64,000 bases of DNA from Paludisphaera soli (GTDB lineage Bacteria; Planctomycetota; Planctomycetia; Isosphaerales; Isosphaeraceae): assembly GCF_011064595.1 (NCBI RefSeq), contig NZ_JAALJI010000004.1, positions 186,001-250,000 on the forward strand, read 5' to 3'. The notes beneath the pieces are model-generated. The model had not been told where the DNA came from, did not search any database, and was given only the letters and a program-made list of their open reading frames with translations. Shown here piece after piece: positions 1 to 9,327 of this stretch. Each line of letters starts with the position of its first letter. Within the stretch, counting starts at the first letter, position 1. Made by a program: the position numbers and the translations under genes.

Positions 1-2
1 AA

Positions 3-1658
3 GCCGAGGGCCCCGCCGCCGTCGACGCCGCAGCGGCCGTCGAGGCGGCATCCAGGCCGGCGCTCACCCCCGAGCAGCAGGCGGCGATGGATGCGCTGAC
101 GCCGGCCTTGCAGGGGGACGCGTTCGCCCCGTTCGTGGTCTTCGGCGTCACGGGGAGCGGCAAGACCGAGGTCTACCTGTCGGCCATCGAGCAGGTCGTC
201 GCCCGGGGCCGCGAGGCGATCGTGCTGGTCCCCGAGATCAGCCTGACGCCCCAGACGATCCGCCGCTTCAAGCGGCGGTTCCGCCGGGTGGCCGTGCTCC
301 ACAGCCACCTGAGCGACGTGGAGCGGCACCGCCACTGGAGCCGCATCGCCCGGGGCGAGGTCGACGTGGTCGTCGGCGCGCGCTCGGCCATCTTCGCCCC
401 CGCCCGCCGGCTCGGCCTGATCGTCGTCGACGAGGAGCACGAGAGCACCTTCAAGCAGGAGTCCGTCCCCCGCTACCACGCCCGCGACGTGGCCGTGAAG
501 CGGGCCCAGCTCGAAGGGGTCCCGGTCATGCTGGGCTCGGCGACCCCGTCCCTCGAATCCTGGGCCAACGCCGAGCGCGGGCGGTACGCGCGGATCGCCA
601 TGCCGAGCCGCGTCGAGGGCCGGCCGATGCCGGCCGTCGAGCTGATCGACCTCCGCCACGAGAAGAACCTGCACGGCGGCCTGAGCGACTCCCTGCGCCT
701 GGCCATGCACCAGGCGCTCGACGACGACGGCCAGGTCATCCTGCTGCTGAACCGCCGGGGCTACAACACGTTCGTCATCTGCCCCAAGTGCGGCGACGTG
801 GTCAAGTGCCGCCACTGCGACGTGGCCGCCACCTTCCACAAGGGGCGGCGGCTCCTGATCTGCCACACCTGCGACGCCGAGCGGCCGTGCCCCCCCGCCT
901 GCCCGTCGTGCCAGGCGCCCGTCCTCCACTACGGGGGCATCGGCACCGAGCGACTGGAGCGCGAGGTCCTCTCGGAGTTCCCGTTCCACGCCGCCAGGCG
1001 GATGGACTCCGACACGATGCGACGGCACGGCAGCCACGAGGAGACGCTCGCCGCGTTCAAGGCGGGAGACGTGCGGATCCTGCTGGGGACGCAGATGATC
1101 GCCAAGGGGCTGGACTTCCCCAACGTCACCCTCGTCGGCGTGGTCGACGCCGACGTGGCCCTGCACCTGCCGGACTTCCGCGCCGCCGAGCGGACGTTCC
1201 AGCTCGTGGCGCAGGTCGCCGGCCGGACCGGCCGGGGGAGCCGCGCCGGGCGGGTCCTGGTCCAGACCTACAGCCCGGACAGCCCGGCGATCCTCCACGC
1301 GGCCAGGCATGATTACGAGAGCTTCGTCGCCCAGGAACTCCCCCAGCGCTCCGGGGTCCTGGCCTCGCCCTACGGCCGGATCGTCCGGCTGCTGGCCCGG
1401 GGCCGCGACGAGGCCCGGGTGAAGGCCTACATGGAGGGACTGGCCGTGGCGCTTCGGGACCGGGCCGACCCCTCGGTGCGGTTCCTCGGCCCCTGCCCGG
1501 CGCCGGTGCTGAAGATCAAGGAGGAGTTCCGGTTCCACCTCCAGCTCCGGTGCGCGACGGCGGGGCCGCTCCGGTCCCTCCTGCGCGACCTCTCCAACCC
1601 TCCCCTCCCCCCCAAGGTTGAGCTGGCGGTCGACGTGGACCCGGTCAGCATGCTCTGA
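3..1658 (+). CDS. priA: Replication restart helicase PriA, 5' end cut by window
   Basis: The product is the primosomal protein N', a superfamily 2 DNA helicase that recognises stalled replication forks and reloads the replisome. The frame is open from the window edge, so the N-terminal fork-binding domain lies outside and the ATG at 87 is internal. Seen directly: the Walker A loop GVTGSGKTE at 144-170, the DEEH Walker B box near 427-440, and paired cysteine motifs between 780 and 915 (CPKCG, CRHC, CHTC, CPACPSC) that form the two zinc sites unique to PriA. They are followed by the helicase C-terminal lobe (GTQMIAKGLDFPNV, then QVAGRTGRG). About 552 residues are visible of the usual 700-800. 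Family assignment is secure. Confidence 0.96.
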   Translation, partial: AEGPAAVDAAAAVEAASRPALTPEQQAAMDALTPALQGDAFAPFVVFGVTGSGKTEVYLSAIEQVVARGREAIVLVPEISLTPQTIRRFKRRFRRVAVLHSHLSDVERHRHWSRIARGEVDVVVGARSAIFAPARRLGLIVVDEEHESTFKQESVPRYHARDVAVKRAQLEGVPVMLGSATPSLESWANAERGRYARIAMPSRVEGRPMPAVELIDLRHEKNLHGGLSDSLRLAMHQALDDDGQVILLLNRRGYNTFVICPKCGDVVKCRHCDVAATFHKGRRLLICHTCDAERPCPPACPSCQAPVLHYGGIGTERLEREVLSEFPFHAARRMDSDTMRRHGSHEETLAAFKAGDVRILLGTQMIAKGLDFPNVTLVGVVDADVALHLPDFRAAERTFQLVAQVAGRTGRGSRAGRVLVQTYSPDSPAILHAARHDYESFVAQELPQRSGVLASPYGRIVRLLARGRDEARVKAYMEGLAVALRDRADPSVRFLGPCPAPVLKIKEEFRFHLQLRCATAGPLRSLLRDLSNPPLPPKVELAVDVDPVSML

Positions 1659-2108
1659 TCGGGCGGGTTTCGGCCTGTTCGGGCGAGCCGCCGGGCCTGG
1701 CCGGGCGGTTTCGGCAATCGCCCGGGGGAAATCCACGGAATTTCCGACAAAGGGCCAAACTCACGTTTACAGGATCGGCGACCGGGGGTATCTTCCCCGC
1801 CGTTGGCTCACATCACGGACACCTTGACGAAGAGACTCACGGCGGAGTCTTCATGCGGAGGCGGGCATGGATGCGATAGCCTTCAGCTTTCGTCCCTCTC
1901 GTCCCCATCAAGTCCGTCGCGATCTCGCGGCCTCTCGCAAGGGGGCCCGTCCGGGAAGCCTGTCCGGGTCGTGATCCCCGTGTCTCGCGACGTCCGTTCC
2001 GCACCGCGTCTCCACCGAGCGGGCGAGGCCGTCACGACGCGAGTCGAATGAAGCGACCGAAGGACCAGGATTGCGTCGTGACAATCCGATCTTGTTCAGG
2101 AGGAAGAG
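1659..2108. other. Intergenic region between priA and the PEP-CTERM gene
   Basis: This 450-base spacer has no coding frame I can support. Its only clear signal is at its end: an AGGAGG Shine-Dalgarno at 2098-2103, five bases before the next ATG. I see no convincing -35/-10 pair or terminator hairpin after priA. Confidence 0.5.
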
Positions 2109-2765
2109 ATGGGCATGACTAAGGGATTGACCAAGCTGCGATCCGCGGCCATCGCGTTCGGGATCGTCGTGGGGATGGGCCTGGGCTCGAACGTCGAGGC
2201 CGCCGCCATCCTCAAGTATCAGACCGCCACCGCGATCGACCTGAGCAAGGGGATCAGCGGACCGAACCTGATCAGCTTCACCCCGGCCGGCGCCGCGGGC
2301 GTGGACCTGGCTTCGGGCTCCGTGAACGCCGGCCTGGGTACGTTCGTCGTCGCCCCGCCGGCCGCGGGCGCCGCCACCACCTACGACAACGTCAAGTTCG
2401 CCATCACGGTCCTGCCCCAGGACCTGAACGGCACCCCGCTGACGGCCCTGTCCACGGTCATCACCGGCGTGCTCAACGGCGTCATCGACAGCCCCTACCA
2501 CTCGACGGTCACCGCGACCTTCGACCAGCCGATCGAGACCCTGGACCTGGGCTCGCAGCAGCTCACGTTCAGCTTCCCGGACGGCGCCAAGCTGCTGGTC
2601 CCCTCGCAGTCGAACGGCGGCCTGACCACGGTCGAGGCCCTGATCACCTCGACCAACTCCGAGGCCCCGGTGCCCGAACCGAGCACCATCGCCCTGGTCC
2701 TGACGACGCTGGGCGGCCTCGGCCTCCGGCAGTACGTCTCCGGCCGCCGCGCCAAGCAGGCCTGA
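2109..2765 (+). CDS. PEP-CTERM sorting-domain protein, exported
   Basis: This is a 218-residue exported protein of unknown role. It has an N-terminal signal peptide (about residues 10-32: basic start, then AIAFGIVVGMGLG, cleavage near VEAAA). A beta-rich, low-cysteine body follows. The C-terminus is a classic PEP-CTERM tripartite signal: VPEPST, a hydrophobic stretch (IALVLTTLGGLGL) and a basic tail (GRRAK). In the PEP-CTERM/exosortase system such proteins are processed at the membrane and are often surface or matrix proteins; no exosortase gene is in this window. The start is fixed by AGGAGG five bases upstream. A terminator hairpin at 2841 follows, so it is probably transcribed alone. Confidence 0.85.
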   Translation: MGMTKGLTKLRSAAIAFGIVVGMGLGSNVEAAAILKYQTATAIDLSKGISGPNLISFTPAGAAGVDLASGSVNAGLGTFVVAPPAAGAATTYDNVKFAITVLPQDLNGTPLTALSTVITGVLNGVIDSPYHSTVTATFDQPIETLDLGSQQLTFSFPDGAKLLVPSQSNGGLTTVEALITSTNSEAPVPEPSTIALVLTTLGGLGLRQYVSGRRAKQA

Positions 2766-2840
2766 GCCGAGACCCGGCCCCGACGGGCCGGCCTCTCCCG
2801 CTCCGCCCGAACAAATCCGACACGACGACCTTCCTCCGGA

Positions 2841-2874
2841 CCCCCGGCGATCCCTCGATCGCCCGGGGGTTTTC
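2841..2874 (+). terminator. Intrinsic terminator after the PEP-CTERM gene
   Basis: An 11-bp GC-rich stem (CCCCCGGCGAT pairing with ATCGCCCGGGGG, one bulged C) with a six-base loop is followed directly by TTTT and then C. This is the best textbook rho-independent terminator in the window. Confidence 0.8.
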
Positions 2875-3047
2875 GCGTGCGCCTCGCCCCCCGACTTGCC
2901 GGCGGACGGGGGCCTCCCGATGATGGAAACGGGGGGCGTCCGCCATCGGCCGTCTCGCCCGGCGGCGATTTCGGGCGTTCGACGGTCCGGCCGGGGCCGG
3001 GGCGTCGCCTACTTGACTAGAGACAGAAGAAGGCGGGGGCGACCGTC

Positions 3048-3731
3048 ATGGCCGAAGGGCCGATCGAGCTGCTGGCCAGGGCGCGAGCCGGAGAGGCCGA
3101 TGCGCTCGGCGAGCTGTGCGCGCTCTACAGGAACTACCTGAGGATGGTCGTCCGGACCGGCCTGGGCCCCCGGCTGCGCGAGCGGCTGGAGCTATCGGAC
3201 GTGGTCCAGGAGGCCCTGGTGGAGGTCGTCCGCCAGTTCCCCCAGTTCACCGGCCAGAACGAGGCCGCGCTGGTGGGCTGGCTGCGCCGCCTGGTGGGCC
3301 AGAAGCTCGCCGACCTCGGGCGCTACCACAGCCGGACCAAGCGGGCCGGCGGCGTCGCCGCGGTCCCGCTCGACGCCCTCTGGGACGGCGGCCGGGGGGA
3401 GGGGAAGGCCGAGCCGGGGGGGGGCGGCGGGGGCGGCGGGCGGCTGCTGGACGTGCTGGCCCTCAGCCAGACCAGCCCGAGCGAGGTCGTCAGCCGCCGC
3501 GAGCTGATCGTGCTCCTGGCCGACGCGCTCGGGGCGCTCCCCGAGGGCGAGGCCGACGTCCTCTGGCTCTACCACGCCGAGAACCTCTCGTTCGAAACGA
3601 TCGGCGAGCGGATGGGGCTCAGCCGCAAGTCGGTGCGGGGCGTCTGGGCCCGGGGCCTGAAGCGCCTGAAACGCTCCCTCGAAGGCCCGCCGGGCGGATC
3701 ATTGAGGTATGAAGATGGCTCGACCGCTTGA
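3048..3731 (+). CDS. ECF-type RNA polymerase sigma factor, kinase-linked
   Basis: This 227-residue sigma factor would direct RNA polymerase to a dedicated promoter set. Region 2 is visible at about residues 20-90 (ELSDVVQEALVEVVRQFPQF). Region 4 with its helix-turn-helix is at 160-215 (LPEGEADVLWLY, then FETIGERMGLSRKSVRGVW). The linker is unusually long and glycine-rich and is encoded across a G9 run at 3416-3424. The last 23 bases overlap the following kinase gene, so the two are probably translationally coupled. Planctomycetes are known for ECF sigma factors paired with Ser/Thr kinases, so the natural reading is phosphorylation-controlled sigma activity. That functional link is inferred; no anti-sigma gene is present. 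Confidence 0.9.
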   Translation: MAEGPIELLARARAGEADALGELCALYRNYLRMVVRTGLGPRLRERLELSDVVQEALVEVVRQFPQFTGQNEAALVGWLRRLVGQKLADLGRYHSRTKRAGGVAAVPLDALWDGGRGEGKAEPGGGGGGGGRLLDVLALSQTSPSEVVSRRELIVLLADALGALPEGEADVLWLYHAENLSFETIGERMGLSRKSVRGVWARGLKRLKRSLEGPPGGSLRYEDGSTA

Positions 3732-6700
3732 CGAAGCGACCCCCTACGCCCCCCTCGACGAGGACGAGCTCCTGGGCGAGGCCATCGAGCTCTACCTGGA
3801 GCTGGCCGAGCGCGGCGAGGCCCCGCCCGCCGAGGCCTTCGCCGCCCGCTACGGCGACCTCGAAGGGGACGTCCGGGCGGCCCTCGAAGGCCTGGAGCTG
3901 GTCCACGGCCTGGTCGGCGGGGCCGGGGGCTCGGGGTCCGGCGCGGACGCGGGCCCCGGGCGGAACATCGAGTCCGGGCGGCGGATCGCCGGCTATCGCG
4001 TGGTCCGCGAATTGGGCCGGGGCGGGATGGGGACGGTCTACGAGGCCGTCCACGTCGGCCTCGACCGCCCGGTGGCCCTCAAGGTCCTGGGGACGCACGC
4101 CGCCCCGGACTCCTCGGCCCGCCGCCGCTTCCTCAACGAGGCCCGCGTCGCCGCCGGCCTGCACCACACCCACATCGTCCCGGTCTTCGACGTCGGCCAG
4201 GTCGGCGGGCTCTGCTACTACGCCATGCAGCGGATCGAGGGGAGCGGCCTCGATCGGGTCGTCCGCTGGATGCGCCGCGAACGCGGGCCCGGCGGCGCGC
4301 GGTCGGGCGACTCCGGGTCGCCGCGCGGGGCGGGGTCCTCCGCCGCCCGGCTCTTCGGGGCGTGGGCCCGCGCCTCTTCGGGCCTCTCGTGGAACCGCCG
4401 CGCGGCCTCGCCCGGCCCCCGATCGCTGCCGGCCCGGTCGACCTCGGGCGGCGAGGATCCGACCTCGACCTGGAGCCTCTCGCAGCACCCGAAGGCCCTC
4501 GCGGCGGGCCGCCCGGCCGACGACGACGCGGTCCCCCCGTTCGCGCCCCCCCGCGGCTCGGCCTACCACCGCTGGGTCGCCCGGGTGGGGATGCAGGCCG
4601 CCGAGGCGCTCGCCCACGCTCACCAGCATGGGGTCATCCACCGCGACGTCAAGCCCTCGAACCTCCTGATCGACGCCGAGGGCTCGATCTGGGTCGCCGA
4701 CTTCGGCCTCGCCCGCCGGCTGGCCGACCCGGGCCTCACCCACCACGAGGGGATGCTGGGCACGCCCCGGTACATGAGCCCGGAGCAGGGCCGGACCGGC
4801 GTGATCGACGGCCGGACCGACGTCTACAGCCTGGGCGCCACCCTCTATGAGCTGCTCACCCTCCGCCCGCCGTTCGACGGCTCCAGCGCCGCCGAGCTGC
4901 TGGACCAGATCGCCGGCCGCGAGCCGGTCGCCCCCCGGGCGATCGACCCGAAGATCCCCCGCGACCTGGAGACGATCGTCCTGAAGTCGCTCGCCAAGCG
5001 GCCCGCCGACCGCTACGCGACGGCCGCCGATCAGGCCGCCGACCTGGAGCGATTCCTCAACGTCGAGCCGGTCAAGGCCCGTCGGATCAGCCTGCCGGGG
5101 CGGGCCTGGCGGGTCGTGCGGCGGCACCCGGGCATCAGCTCGGTCACGGCCGCCGCCAGCCTGATCATCCTGGCGGTCGCCGCGTTCGCCTACCACCGCG
5201 TCGACCGCGCCCGCGACCTGGCCGAGCGGGAGCGCGACCTGAAGGTCGCGGCGCTGGCGCAGGCCGTCTCGGCCAAGGCCAGCACCGAGAGGGCGATGGA
5301 GGAGACCCGCGCCGCCCTGCGGGCGGGCCTCTGGCGGCACGCCGAGCTGGTCCGCCGCACCGACACCCCGGACCGCCGCTCCCTGGGCCTCGACCTGCTG
5401 CGGCAGTCGGCCGCGCTCGGGCCCGACCCGGAGATGAAGGCCCGGCTCCGCGACGAGGCGGTCGAGTTCCTGACGCTGCGGGACATCGCCCCCCGCATCG
5501 ACCTGGCGACCGGCCCCACCCGCGACGTGCTGCTCGGCGCCGCCGGGTCACGTCTCGCCGCTTTGACCGCCCCGGTCGACGGCGAGGAGCTGGCCTTCTG
5601 GGAGGTCGCCTGCCGCCGCCGCGGGGAGGCGACGTCGATCCGCCGGCTCGCCGGGGCCGAGCCCGGGGCCGGAGAAGCCCCGCCGCCCGGCGGCCCCGGC
5701 CCGCGCGGCGGGGGCGGGCCCCGGCGGGGGAGCTCCTGGTTCTGGGGCGACCGCCTCGTCTCCTGCGGGCCGAACCTGGCCGTTGTCCCCGAGGGGGGGT
5801 CGTCGATCCTGCTCCTCGACGCCGCCACCGGCGGGCTCGCGCGCGAACTGGACCCGGGCGAGTCGCGCGTCTTCGGAGCCTTCGGCGACCCGACCGGCAA
5901 GCGTCTGGTGGCGGTCGAGGCCGAGCCGGACCGCTTGGACCGCCTCCCGCCGCCCCCGGGCGGCGGCCCCGTGCGCACCCTGTTCCGCCTGGCCCTCTGG
6001 GACCTGGAGCGGGCCGAGCCCCGGGCCAGGGTCCTCGACCTGGAGCTGGAAGGCCGGCCCCAGTGGGGGGGGGGGCCGCCGCCGATGCTGGTCGCCGTCT
6101 CGGCCGACGGCAAGACCGTGGCCGCGGCGGCCTGGAAGGGGACGACGATCCGCTTGCTCGCCGCCGAGGACGGGGCGGAGCTGCGCACGGTCGACGCCCC
6201 GGCCGAGGTCCTCTCGCTGGCCCTGGGGGGGGCGGACCTGCTGGCGGCGGCCTCCGAAGGGAACATCCACCTCTGGAAGCTCGGCAGCGCCGACGCCGGC
6301 GGCTTCGTCATCAGCCTGCCGTCGCAGAGCCAGGCCTTCCGGCTCCAGTTCAACCCCCAGGGGACGCTCCTGGCCGCGGCCAACCCCGTCGGCGCCCAGG
6401 TGGAACTGTGGGACGCGGCCAGCCATAAGCTCGTCGCCGTCCTCCCCAGCGCCGAGCCGGTGGCCGACCTGGCTTTCTCGTCGGACGGGCGGACCCTCGC
6501 CGCCGGCGGCCGGACCATGACCACGTCGACCTGGACGATCCGCGAGCCGGCCGCGCGAGTGCAGGTCGGCGGGATCGGAGGCCGGCCCGCCTCGGCCGCC
6601 TTCCGCGCGGACGGCCTGCTGGCCGTGGGTGACGGCGAGGGGGACGTCTGGATCTGGAGCCCTTCGGACGGGGCGTCGGCCGATGGCTCGGCGCATCGGC

Positions 6701-7791
6701 TGGGCCCGACCGTGGCCGAGGCGGCCGTCGACGACCTCGTCGGCCCGCCGGCCGAGGCCGCCGGGCGGGACGACTTCCGGGGGGGCGGCCCCCGCGGCCG
6801 CGACCGATCGCGAGCGGTCGCGCCGGCTTTCGACGCCGACGGCGGACTGGTCGCCCACGATGCCCGGGGGCTGGAGGTCCGCCCGTCGGCCCTCTCCCCC
6901 GATGCGCCCGTGCGTCGCGTCGAGCCGCCGGCTGCTGCACGCTCGCGCCCGCCGGGCGGCTCCGGCCCGCTCGCCCGGTCGTCGGACGGACGGACCTTCG
7001 CCCTGGCGCGCGGCCGCTCCGTCTACCTCTGGGAGGTCGAACGCCCCGACCGACTGATCCCGGTCTCGCGCACGGACGAGCCGCTCGTCGGCCCCGCCTC
7101 GCCCTGGGGCGACGGCCCCGGCGAGGAGACTCCGAGGCGCGGCGCGGGGGGCGCCCCGCCCGGCCGTCCCGGCGCAGGGCCTCCGCCCGAAGGGGAGCGT
7201 CGACGCCCGCAGGGGGCGCCCGAGGGGAACCCCTGGGGGGGGGGCCGGGTCCGCGCCCTCCAGCTCGCGCCGGGGGGGGATCGGCTCTACCTGATCGCGG
7301 AGCCGTCGTCCGTCCAGGCCTGGTCCCTGCGGCGCGAGGGGGAGCGGGTCGAGGCTAAGCTGGAGCCCTGGGGGGCCGAGCCGCCGCCGGTCAACCCGGT
7401 GGCGATGGCCCTCGGCCCCGACGGCGGGCTGCTGGCGATCAGCGACTGGGCCGGGGCGATCGTCCTGCTGGACGCCCGCCGGCTGGAGGTCCTGGGTCGG
7501 ATCCCGCCGAGGCCTGACGGCGCCGAATCGATCGCGACGGCCCTGGCCTTCTCGCCTGACGGCCGTCGGCTCGCGGCCGGCTCGCAGCTCGGCGTGCAGC
7601 TCTGGGACGTGACCCGCCCCGCGTCCCCCGTCCCGACCTTGCGGCTCCCCTGGCAGGGGGGTCGGGCCTTCGCGCTGGCCTTCCAGCCGGACGGCCGACG
7701 GCTGGCGATCGTCGGGCCCGAGTCGCCGGTCGAGGTCTGGGACCTCGCCGCGCTGGAAAGCTCGCTGCACGACCTCGACCTGGCCGAATGA
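3709..7791 (+). CDS. Membrane Ser/Thr protein kinase with WD40-type C-terminal domain
   Basis: This 1360-residue Hanks-type kinase has the glycine loop GRGGMGTVYEA (about residue 104), the ALKVLG lysine, the catalytic HRDVKPSN (about 311), DFGLARR (about 331) and the activation segment GTPRYMSPEQ (about 351). A low-complexity Arg/Pro/Ser/Gly insertion at about 190-284 splits the kinase lobes. One membrane helix (about 473-497) follows the kinase. Then come a short charged coil and some 850 residues of beta-propeller sequence with recurrent SPDGRRLA and W/D-type repeats. The predicted topology is a cytosolic kinase with the propeller across the membrane. It starts inside the sigma factor gene (ATG 3709, alternative ATG 3715). 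The gene carries long G runs (G11 at 6065, G10 at 7235) but is open throughout. Confidence 0.93.
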   Translation: MKMARPLDEATPYAPLDEDELLGEAIELYLELAERGEAPPAEAFAARYGDLEGDVRAALEGLELVHGLVGGAGGSGSGADAGPGRNIESGRRIAGYRVVRELGRGGMGTVYEAVHVGLDRPVALKVLGTHAAPDSSARRRFLNEARVAAGLHHTHIVPVFDVGQVGGLCYYAMQRIEGSGLDRVVRWMRRERGPGGARSGDSGSPRGAGSSAARLFGAWARASSGLSWNRRAASPGPRSLPARSTSGGEDPTSTWSLSQHPKALAAGRPADDDAVPPFAPPRGSAYHRWVARVGMQAAEALAHAHQHGVIHRDVKPSNLLIDAEGSIWVADFGLARRLADPGLTHHEGMLGTPRYMSPEQGRTGVIDGRTDVYSLGATLYELLTLRPPFDGSSAAELLDQIAGREPVAPRAIDPKIPRDLETIVLKSLAKRPADRYATAADQAADLERFLNVEPVKARRISLPGRAWRVVRRHPGISSVTAAASLIILAVAAFAYHRVDRARDLAERERDLKVAALAQAVSAKASTERAMEETRAALRAGLWRHAELVRRTDTPDRRSLGLDLLRQSAALGPDPEMKARLRDEAVEFLTLRDIAPRIDLATGPTRDVLLGAAGSRLAALTAPVDGEELAFWEVACRRRGEATSIRRLAGAEPGAGEAPPPGGPGPRGGGGPRRGSSWFWGDRLVSCGPNLAVVPEGGSSILLLDAATGGLARELDPGESRVFGAFGDPTGKRLVAVEAEPDRLDRLPPPPGGGPVRTLFRLALWDLERAEPRARVLDLELEGRPQWGGGPPPMLVAVSADGKTVAAAAWKGTTIRLLAAEDGAELRTVDAPAEVLSLALGGADLLAAASEGNIHLWKLGSADAGGFVISLPSQSQAFRLQFNPQGTLLAAANPVGAQVELWDAASHKLVAVLPSAEPVADLAFSSDGRTLAAGGRTMTTSTWTIREPAARVQVGGIGGRPASAAFRADGLLAVGDGEGDVWIWSPSDGASADGSAHRLGPTVAEAAVDDLVGPPAEAAGRDDFRGGGPRGRDRSRAVAPAFDADGGLVAHDARGLEVRPSALSPDAPVRRVEPPAAARSRPPGGSGPLARSSDGRTFALARGRSVYLWEVERPDRLIPVSRTDEPLVGPASPWGDGPGEETPRRGAGGAPPGRPGAGPPPEGERRRPQGAPEGNPWGGGRVRALQLAPGGDRLYLIAEPSSVQAWSLRREGERVEAKLEPWGAEPPPVNPVAMALGPDGGLLAISDWAGAIVLLDARRLEVLGRIPPRPDGAESIATALAFSPDGRRLAAGSQLGVQLWDVTRPASPVPTLRLPWQGGRAFALAFQPDGRRLAIVGPESPVEVWDLAALESSLHDLDLAE

Positions 7792-7797
7792 AAGGCG

Positions 7798-7833
7798 ACG
7801 GCCCCTCGCCCCCGACGGGCGGGGAGGGGCCGT
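7798..7833. terminator. Hairpin between convergent genes, likely bidirectional terminator
   Basis: ACGGCCCCTC pairs with GAGGGGCCGT, extended by flanking C/G pairs, in the 70-base gap between the kinase gene (+) and the Gfo/Idh gene (-). There is no T-tract, so termination strength is uncertain. Confidence 0.55.
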
Positions 7834-7861
7834 GCGTCGAATCCAAGGGCCGGACGTCTCG

Positions 7862-9199
7862 TCAGACGACGATCTCGTAGCCGTCGCGCTGGGGGCGGGT
7901 GAGGAAGCCGTTGGCCTCGTCGTCGCCGACGATGAGTTCCTTCTCCGGGTCCCACGTCAGCTTTCGGTTGCCGAGCCGGATGGCGATGTTCGCCAGGTGG
8001 CAGGTGGAGAGGGCGCGGTGGTGGCTCCAGACGTCGGCGGCCGGCTTGCCGCGGTCGTTGCAGCAGGCGAAGAAGTTCTCCATGTGGCCGTCGAGCGCCT
8101 TGCCGTTGCGCAGCTCGGCCAGGAGCGACTCCGGGATCGGGTCCTTGTAGAGCGCCCCGACCGCGCCCCCTTCGAGGTCGATGCGATCTCGGGTGACGAA
8201 GATCTTGCCCCGCTCGCCCTGGAAGGTCACGCCGTTTTCGGTGTCGTCGCGGATCTCCAGCGGCGTGCCGTCGGCGAAGGTCGCCTTCACCAGGAAGGAG
8301 TTCACGGTGTTGAAGCAGTCGTCGACCGTCGCGTATCCGGCCTTGTAGGCGACCGGCAGGACGGCCCGCTCGACCTCGATCGTGGTCGGCCCGGTGTCGC
8401 CCTTGCCGAGGCCCCAGTGGGCGACGTCGACGTGGTGCGCTCCCCAGTCGGTGAGCTTGCCGCCGGAGTATTCGTACCACCACCGGAAGTCGGCGTGGGC
8501 GCGCTTGGCGATGTAGTCGACCTTGGGGGCCTGGCCCAGCCACACGTCCCAGTTCAGCTCGGGGGGCGGGGTCTCCTTGGCGAACGGCCCGCCGGAGGGC
8601 CCGCCGCCGATGGCCGCGGTCACCTTCTTGATCTTGCCGATCCGGCCCGAGCGGACCAGGGCGACGGCCATCAGGAAGACCTTGTTGTGGTCGCTGCGCT
8701 GCTGGGTGCCGACCTGGAGCACGCGGCCGGTCTTCTCGACGGCCTCGCGGAGCTTCTTGCCCTCGTCGATCGTGAGGGTCAGGGGCTTCTCGCAGTAGAC
8801 GTCCTTGCCGGCCTTCATGGCGTCGATGCAGATCTTCGTGTGCCAGTGGTCGGGCGTGCCGATGACCACGGCGTCGACGTCGTTGCGGTCGAGGACCTTG
8901 CGGTAGTCCTCGAAAGCCTCGGCCTTCTTCTTGCCGATGCGCTCGCTGTCGCGGGCCTTCTCGGCGTGGTTCTTGTCGACGTCGGCCACCGCGACGAAGT
9001 CGCCGAAGTGGGCGGCACCGATCGCGTCCCAGGTCCCTTGCCCCCCCGCGCCGATGAGGGCCAGCCGAGGCCGCTCGTTCTTGGCCCGGAACCCCGCGCC
9101 GAGGGCCGCCCGCGGCGCCTCGCCCAGGATCGCCAGCGCCGCGCCCGCCGCCCCAACTTGCAGGAACTCCCGCCGATCACCGCCGGTCCGCACTCGCAT
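7862..9199 (-). CDS. Gfo/Idh/MocA family oxidoreductase, Tat-exported
   Basis: This 445-residue NAD(P)-dependent dehydrogenase belongs to the sugar/inositol oxidoreductase superfamily. The N-terminus has a twin-arginine-like signal (DRREFLQVGAAGAALAIL). It is followed by a Rossmann dinucleotide fold (LALIGAGGQGT), the TPDHWH segment and the catalytic-lysine motif CEKPL. The C-terminal half (WWYEYSGGKLTDWGAHHVDVAHWGLG) is typical of the large planctomycete subfamily. Members are thought to act on periplasmic sugars or glycosides; the substrate cannot be read from sequence. I chose ATG 9199 because GGGAGG lies eight bases upstream and it places the signal at the N-terminus. The frame extends further 5' without good start signals. 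Confidence 0.92.
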   Translation of the reverse strand: MRVRTGGDRREFLQVGAAGAALAILGEAPRAALGAGFRAKNERPRLALIGAGGQGTWDAIGAAHFGDFVAVADVDKNHAEKARDSERIGKKKAEAFEDYRKVLDRNDVDAVVIGTPDHWHTKICIDAMKAGKDVYCEKPLTLTIDEGKKLREAVEKTGRVLQVGTQQRSDHNKVFLMAVALVRSGRIGKIKKVTAAIGGGPSGGPFAKETPPPELNWDVWLGQAPKVDYIAKRAHADFRWWYEYSGGKLTDWGAHHVDVAHWGLGKGDTGPTTIEVERAVLPVAYKAGYATVDDCFNTVNSFLVKATFADGTPLEIRDDTENGVTFQGERGKIFVTRDRIDLEGGAVGALYKDPIPESLLAELRNGKALDGHMENFFACCNDRGKPAADVWSHHRALSTCHLANIAIRLGNRKLTWDPEKELIVGDDEANGFLTRPQRDGYEIVV

Positions 9200-9327
9200 C
9201 GTCGCGCCTCCCGTTCGCTTGAGCCACAGGGTTCGACCTTTCGCGAACATACCCGGCGGCGCGGGGCGGCTCAAGGAGGCGGCGACGGAACGGGAGCGGT
9301 GCAATGGGCCCGCGGCCGTCCCGACGG

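Noticed and set aside
5548-7770. 740-codon minus-strand open frame opposite the kinase gene
   Set aside because: Antisense shadow in very GC-rich DNA; Arg/Gly/Pro-rich sequence without motifs, while the plus strand encodes clear kinase and propeller sequence.
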